Below are positions 28,729-30,111 of a DNA stretch of 30,111 bases, piece after piece. The stretch covers positions 1 through 30,111 of the IMG/VR virus record IMGVR_UViG_3300037584_000216; one strand, given 5' to 3'. The position numbers and the translations under genes are program-made. The notes below the pieces were generated by a model. It had not been told where the DNA came from. It saw only the letters and a list, made by a program, of their open reading frames with translations, and did no database searches. Position 1 is the first letter of the stretch. Each line of letters starts with the position of its first letter. Origin of the DNA: a virus.

Positions 28729-29012
28729 TGCCACGTAAACCCAGCAAGATGCCTCCTCGCAATAAGAAGAACTTTCGACCTACAAAGTCGGGAGCAGGTA
28801 TGACTGCTGCAGGTGTTGCTGCATACAGAAAAAAGAATCCCGGTAGTAAACTAAAGACTGCTGTTACGGGTAAAGTAAAACCCGGAAGTAAAGATGCCAA
28901 TAGACGTAAATCGTTTTGTGCTAGGTCTGCTGGTCAAATGAAAAAATTTCCCAAAGCTGCTAAAGACCCAAACAGCCGTTTGAGACAAGCACGCAAGCGT
29001 TGGAAGTGTTAA
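28728..29012 (+). CDS. Basic DUF6321-like phage protein
   Basis: 94 residues, very basic. The segment GMTAAGVAAYRKKNPGSKLKTAVTGKVKPGSKDANRRKSFCARS is the signature of a small family I recall as DUF6321, found in many marine phages, often beside structural genes. The C-terminus LRQARKRWKC ends in the typical RWKC. No enzymatic motif is seen; DNA binding or a minor capsid role is possible. Confidence 0.72.
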   Translation: MPRKPSKMPPRNKKNFRPTKSGAGMTAAGVAAYRKKNPGSKLKTAVTGKVKPGSKDANRRKSFCARSAGQMKKFPKAAKDPNSRLRQARKRWKC

Positions 29013-29024
29013 GGAGTATATGTA

Positions 29025-30044
29025 ATGGCACTATTATCTACAGTTAAAAAAGTACTAAAAAAATCGGCAGCGGCAGCAAGAAAAGAGTCTGGCGAAGCTG
29101 GAAAGAAAAGACGTGCTGCTAAAAGGAAAGCAGAAGAGGCTAAAAAGAAAGCTAGTAAAAAAGCTGCTAAGTCTCCAAAGGCTACACAAAAAGATGTTCG
29201 CTTTAAAAAGAAAGCTGAGTTGCAAGAGGGTGCAGCACTAGACCCAGAAACAGGTCGTAGTGTATCAGCAGCACGTGATGTAGAGTCAGGTCGTGCAGGT
29301 AAAGTTACTCGTGGTAAGTTTTCTGTGACTAACTTTATTAAAGACCAGATGGCTATGTCACCGGGTATGCAATCTCGTAGAGAAACAAATAATGCTTTTC
29401 AACGTGCGATTAATAAAGCTGAAACACAAGCTGAAAAAGATAAACTTCGTGCAGCATTAGAAAAAATTCGTAAGCGTAGAGAAAAAGTAGATGTTGCTGC
29501 AGAAGGTAGACGTAGAAGCAATATTAGTAAAGGCGTTAGAGAAGCTGCTAGAAAACCTAAAGAAGTAGATAATTATGATGTAGCTAATAAGGCTCTCATA
29601 GGTGAACCCGGTAAACCGCAAACTGGCGGTGAACTAGTTCCTGAATTTTTTAAACTAACCGAAAATCAACAGGTTTCATTATTACGTGGAGCAGAGGCTA
29701 GATTAACTCCAGCAAAATATAGACAACTTCTTGCAAAAGCAGAGGAGAAACGCCTTAGAGATAGAGGCGGTAATATTGGAACAGGTGAAACTGCTTTAGG
29801 CGCACGTAAAGGAACACGTTTAGGGCGTGTACGTGGTGAAGAAGAACAAGTAAAAGGAATGATTAGTGGCACTAGACGTGACGGTGTTACTAAACTACGT
29901 CCTGAAAATGAAGATACTCTTAGACGTAGAACAAGACGTAATAAAGGTGGCATGGTTAAAAAGAAAGCCATAGGTGCTACAGACTATCGTATGAACAAGG
30001 GTGGGCTGTTGCTTTCATCTGTAGATAATAGGAAGAAAAAATAA
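29025..30044 (+). CDS. Large basic protein, probable DNA-associated virion protein
   Basis: 339 residues. The N-terminal ~60 residues are a Lys/Ala/Arg-rich histone-like tail (KKRRAAKRKAEEAKKKASKK), then helical charged segments, and a C-terminus with NKGGMVKKK and DYRMNKGGLLLSS. The GGMV element also occurs in the 733-residue structural protein at the left, which suggests a shared virion signal. GGAG eight bases upstream supports the ATG. A role in DNA condensation or as an internal virion protein is inferred, not shown. Confidence 0.58.
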   Translation: MALLSTVKKVLKKSAAAARKESGEAGKKRRAAKRKAEEAKKKASKKAAKSPKATQKDVRFKKKAELQEGAALDPETGRSVSAARDVESGRAGKVTRGKFSVTNFIKDQMAMSPGMQSRRETNNAFQRAINKAETQAEKDKLRAALEKIRKRREKVDVAAEGRRRSNISKGVREAARKPKEVDNYDVANKALIGEPGKPQTGGELVPEFFKLTENQQVSLLRGAEARLTPAKYRQLLAKAEEKRLRDRGGNIGTGETALGARKGTRLGRVRGEEEQVKGMISGTRRDGVTKLRPENEDTLRRRTRRNKGGMVKKKAIGATDYRMNKGGLLLSSVDNRKKK

Positions 30045-30111
30045 TGGCTGGACCAACTAAAAAAGAATTAGCTAAACTAAAGCGTTTGGAAAAAAGGGCT
30101 GGTGAATTAGA
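30044..30111 (+). CDS. Start of a further rightward gene (partial)
   Basis: ATG at 30044 overlaps the stop of the upstream gene (TAATG), with GGAAG eight bases before. The first 22 codons give MAGPTKKELAKLKRLEKRAG and end mid-frame at the window edge. It is helical and basic; nothing more can be said. Confidence 0.55.
   Translation, partial: MAGPTKKELAKLKRLEKRAGEL

Overview
The window looks like roughly half of the genome of a tailed marine bacteriophage. No host-type operon, rRNA or tRNA is visible. Genes are tightly packed and usually overlap by 1 to 20 bases with strong GGAG-type ribosome binding sites. The replication set (family A DNA polymerase, T7-like endonuclease I, separate primase and DnaB-type helicase, tyrosine integrase, class II ribonucleotide reductase) resembles that of podoviruses of marine Alphaproteobacteria. 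The best clue is a DnaJ-like CxxCxGxG zinc motif between the exonuclease and polymerase domains of the polymerase. That is the feature I associate with the SAR116 phage HMO-2011 and its relatives, including phages of roseobacters and other pelagic Alphaproteobacteria. This assignment is from recall of the family, not from a database search.

Layout. (1) Bases 1-8728, + strand: end of a virion module, with the 3' end of a probable tail-fibre or tail-assembly gene, a Gln/Asn/Ala-rich structural protein with about 22-residue repeats, three smaller or coiled-coil proteins, and a 1236-residue protein that is probably an internal (ejection) protein. It ends at a bidirectional terminator (8729-8756). 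(2) Bases 8737-21186, - strand: nucleotide metabolism and replication. Read in transcription order this is a DUF932 protein, HNH endonuclease, integrase, primase, helicase, polymerase, probable ssDNA-binding protein, Cas4/RecB-like exonuclease, endonuclease I, small proteins, a DUF3310 protein, NrdJ and a MazG-like protein. (3) Bases 21240-27376, - strand: about 23 small genes of unknown function, many under 60 codons and about ten of them very short, several with predicted membrane segments or zinc-ribbon Cys pairs. This is the usual position of early host-takeover genes. (4) Bases 27377-28281: a non-coding divergent control region with a very long leader hairpin, a GC-rich hairpin cluster, spaced direct repeats, AT-rich palindromes and a perfect sigma70 consensus promoter pointing right. 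(5) Bases 28282-30111, + strand: small proteins and basic, probably virion-associated proteins, the last one cut by the window end.

The most unusual signal is a 16-base palindrome, AGTCCAACATTGGACT or one mismatch from it, present six times between 23.9 and 27.7 kb. All six copies are in the same orientation, four sit just upstream of start codons, and two lie inside genes where both encode K-S-N-V-G. Together with a duplicated leader, a structured element at 25.85-25.94 kb and two other long inverted repeats, it suggests a dedicated regulatory network for the leftward early region. A second signal is a series of good sigma70-like promoters, mostly embedded in the last codons of the upstream gene.

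The genes can work together as a self-contained DNA-synthesis programme. NrdJ (B12-dependent) makes dNTPs, the MazG-like enzyme probably hydrolyses nucleotides, primase, helicase, polymerase and SSB copy the genome, exonuclease and endonuclease I degrade or resolve DNA, and the integrase offers a possible lysogenic route. Terminase, portal, capsid and lysis genes are not in this window.
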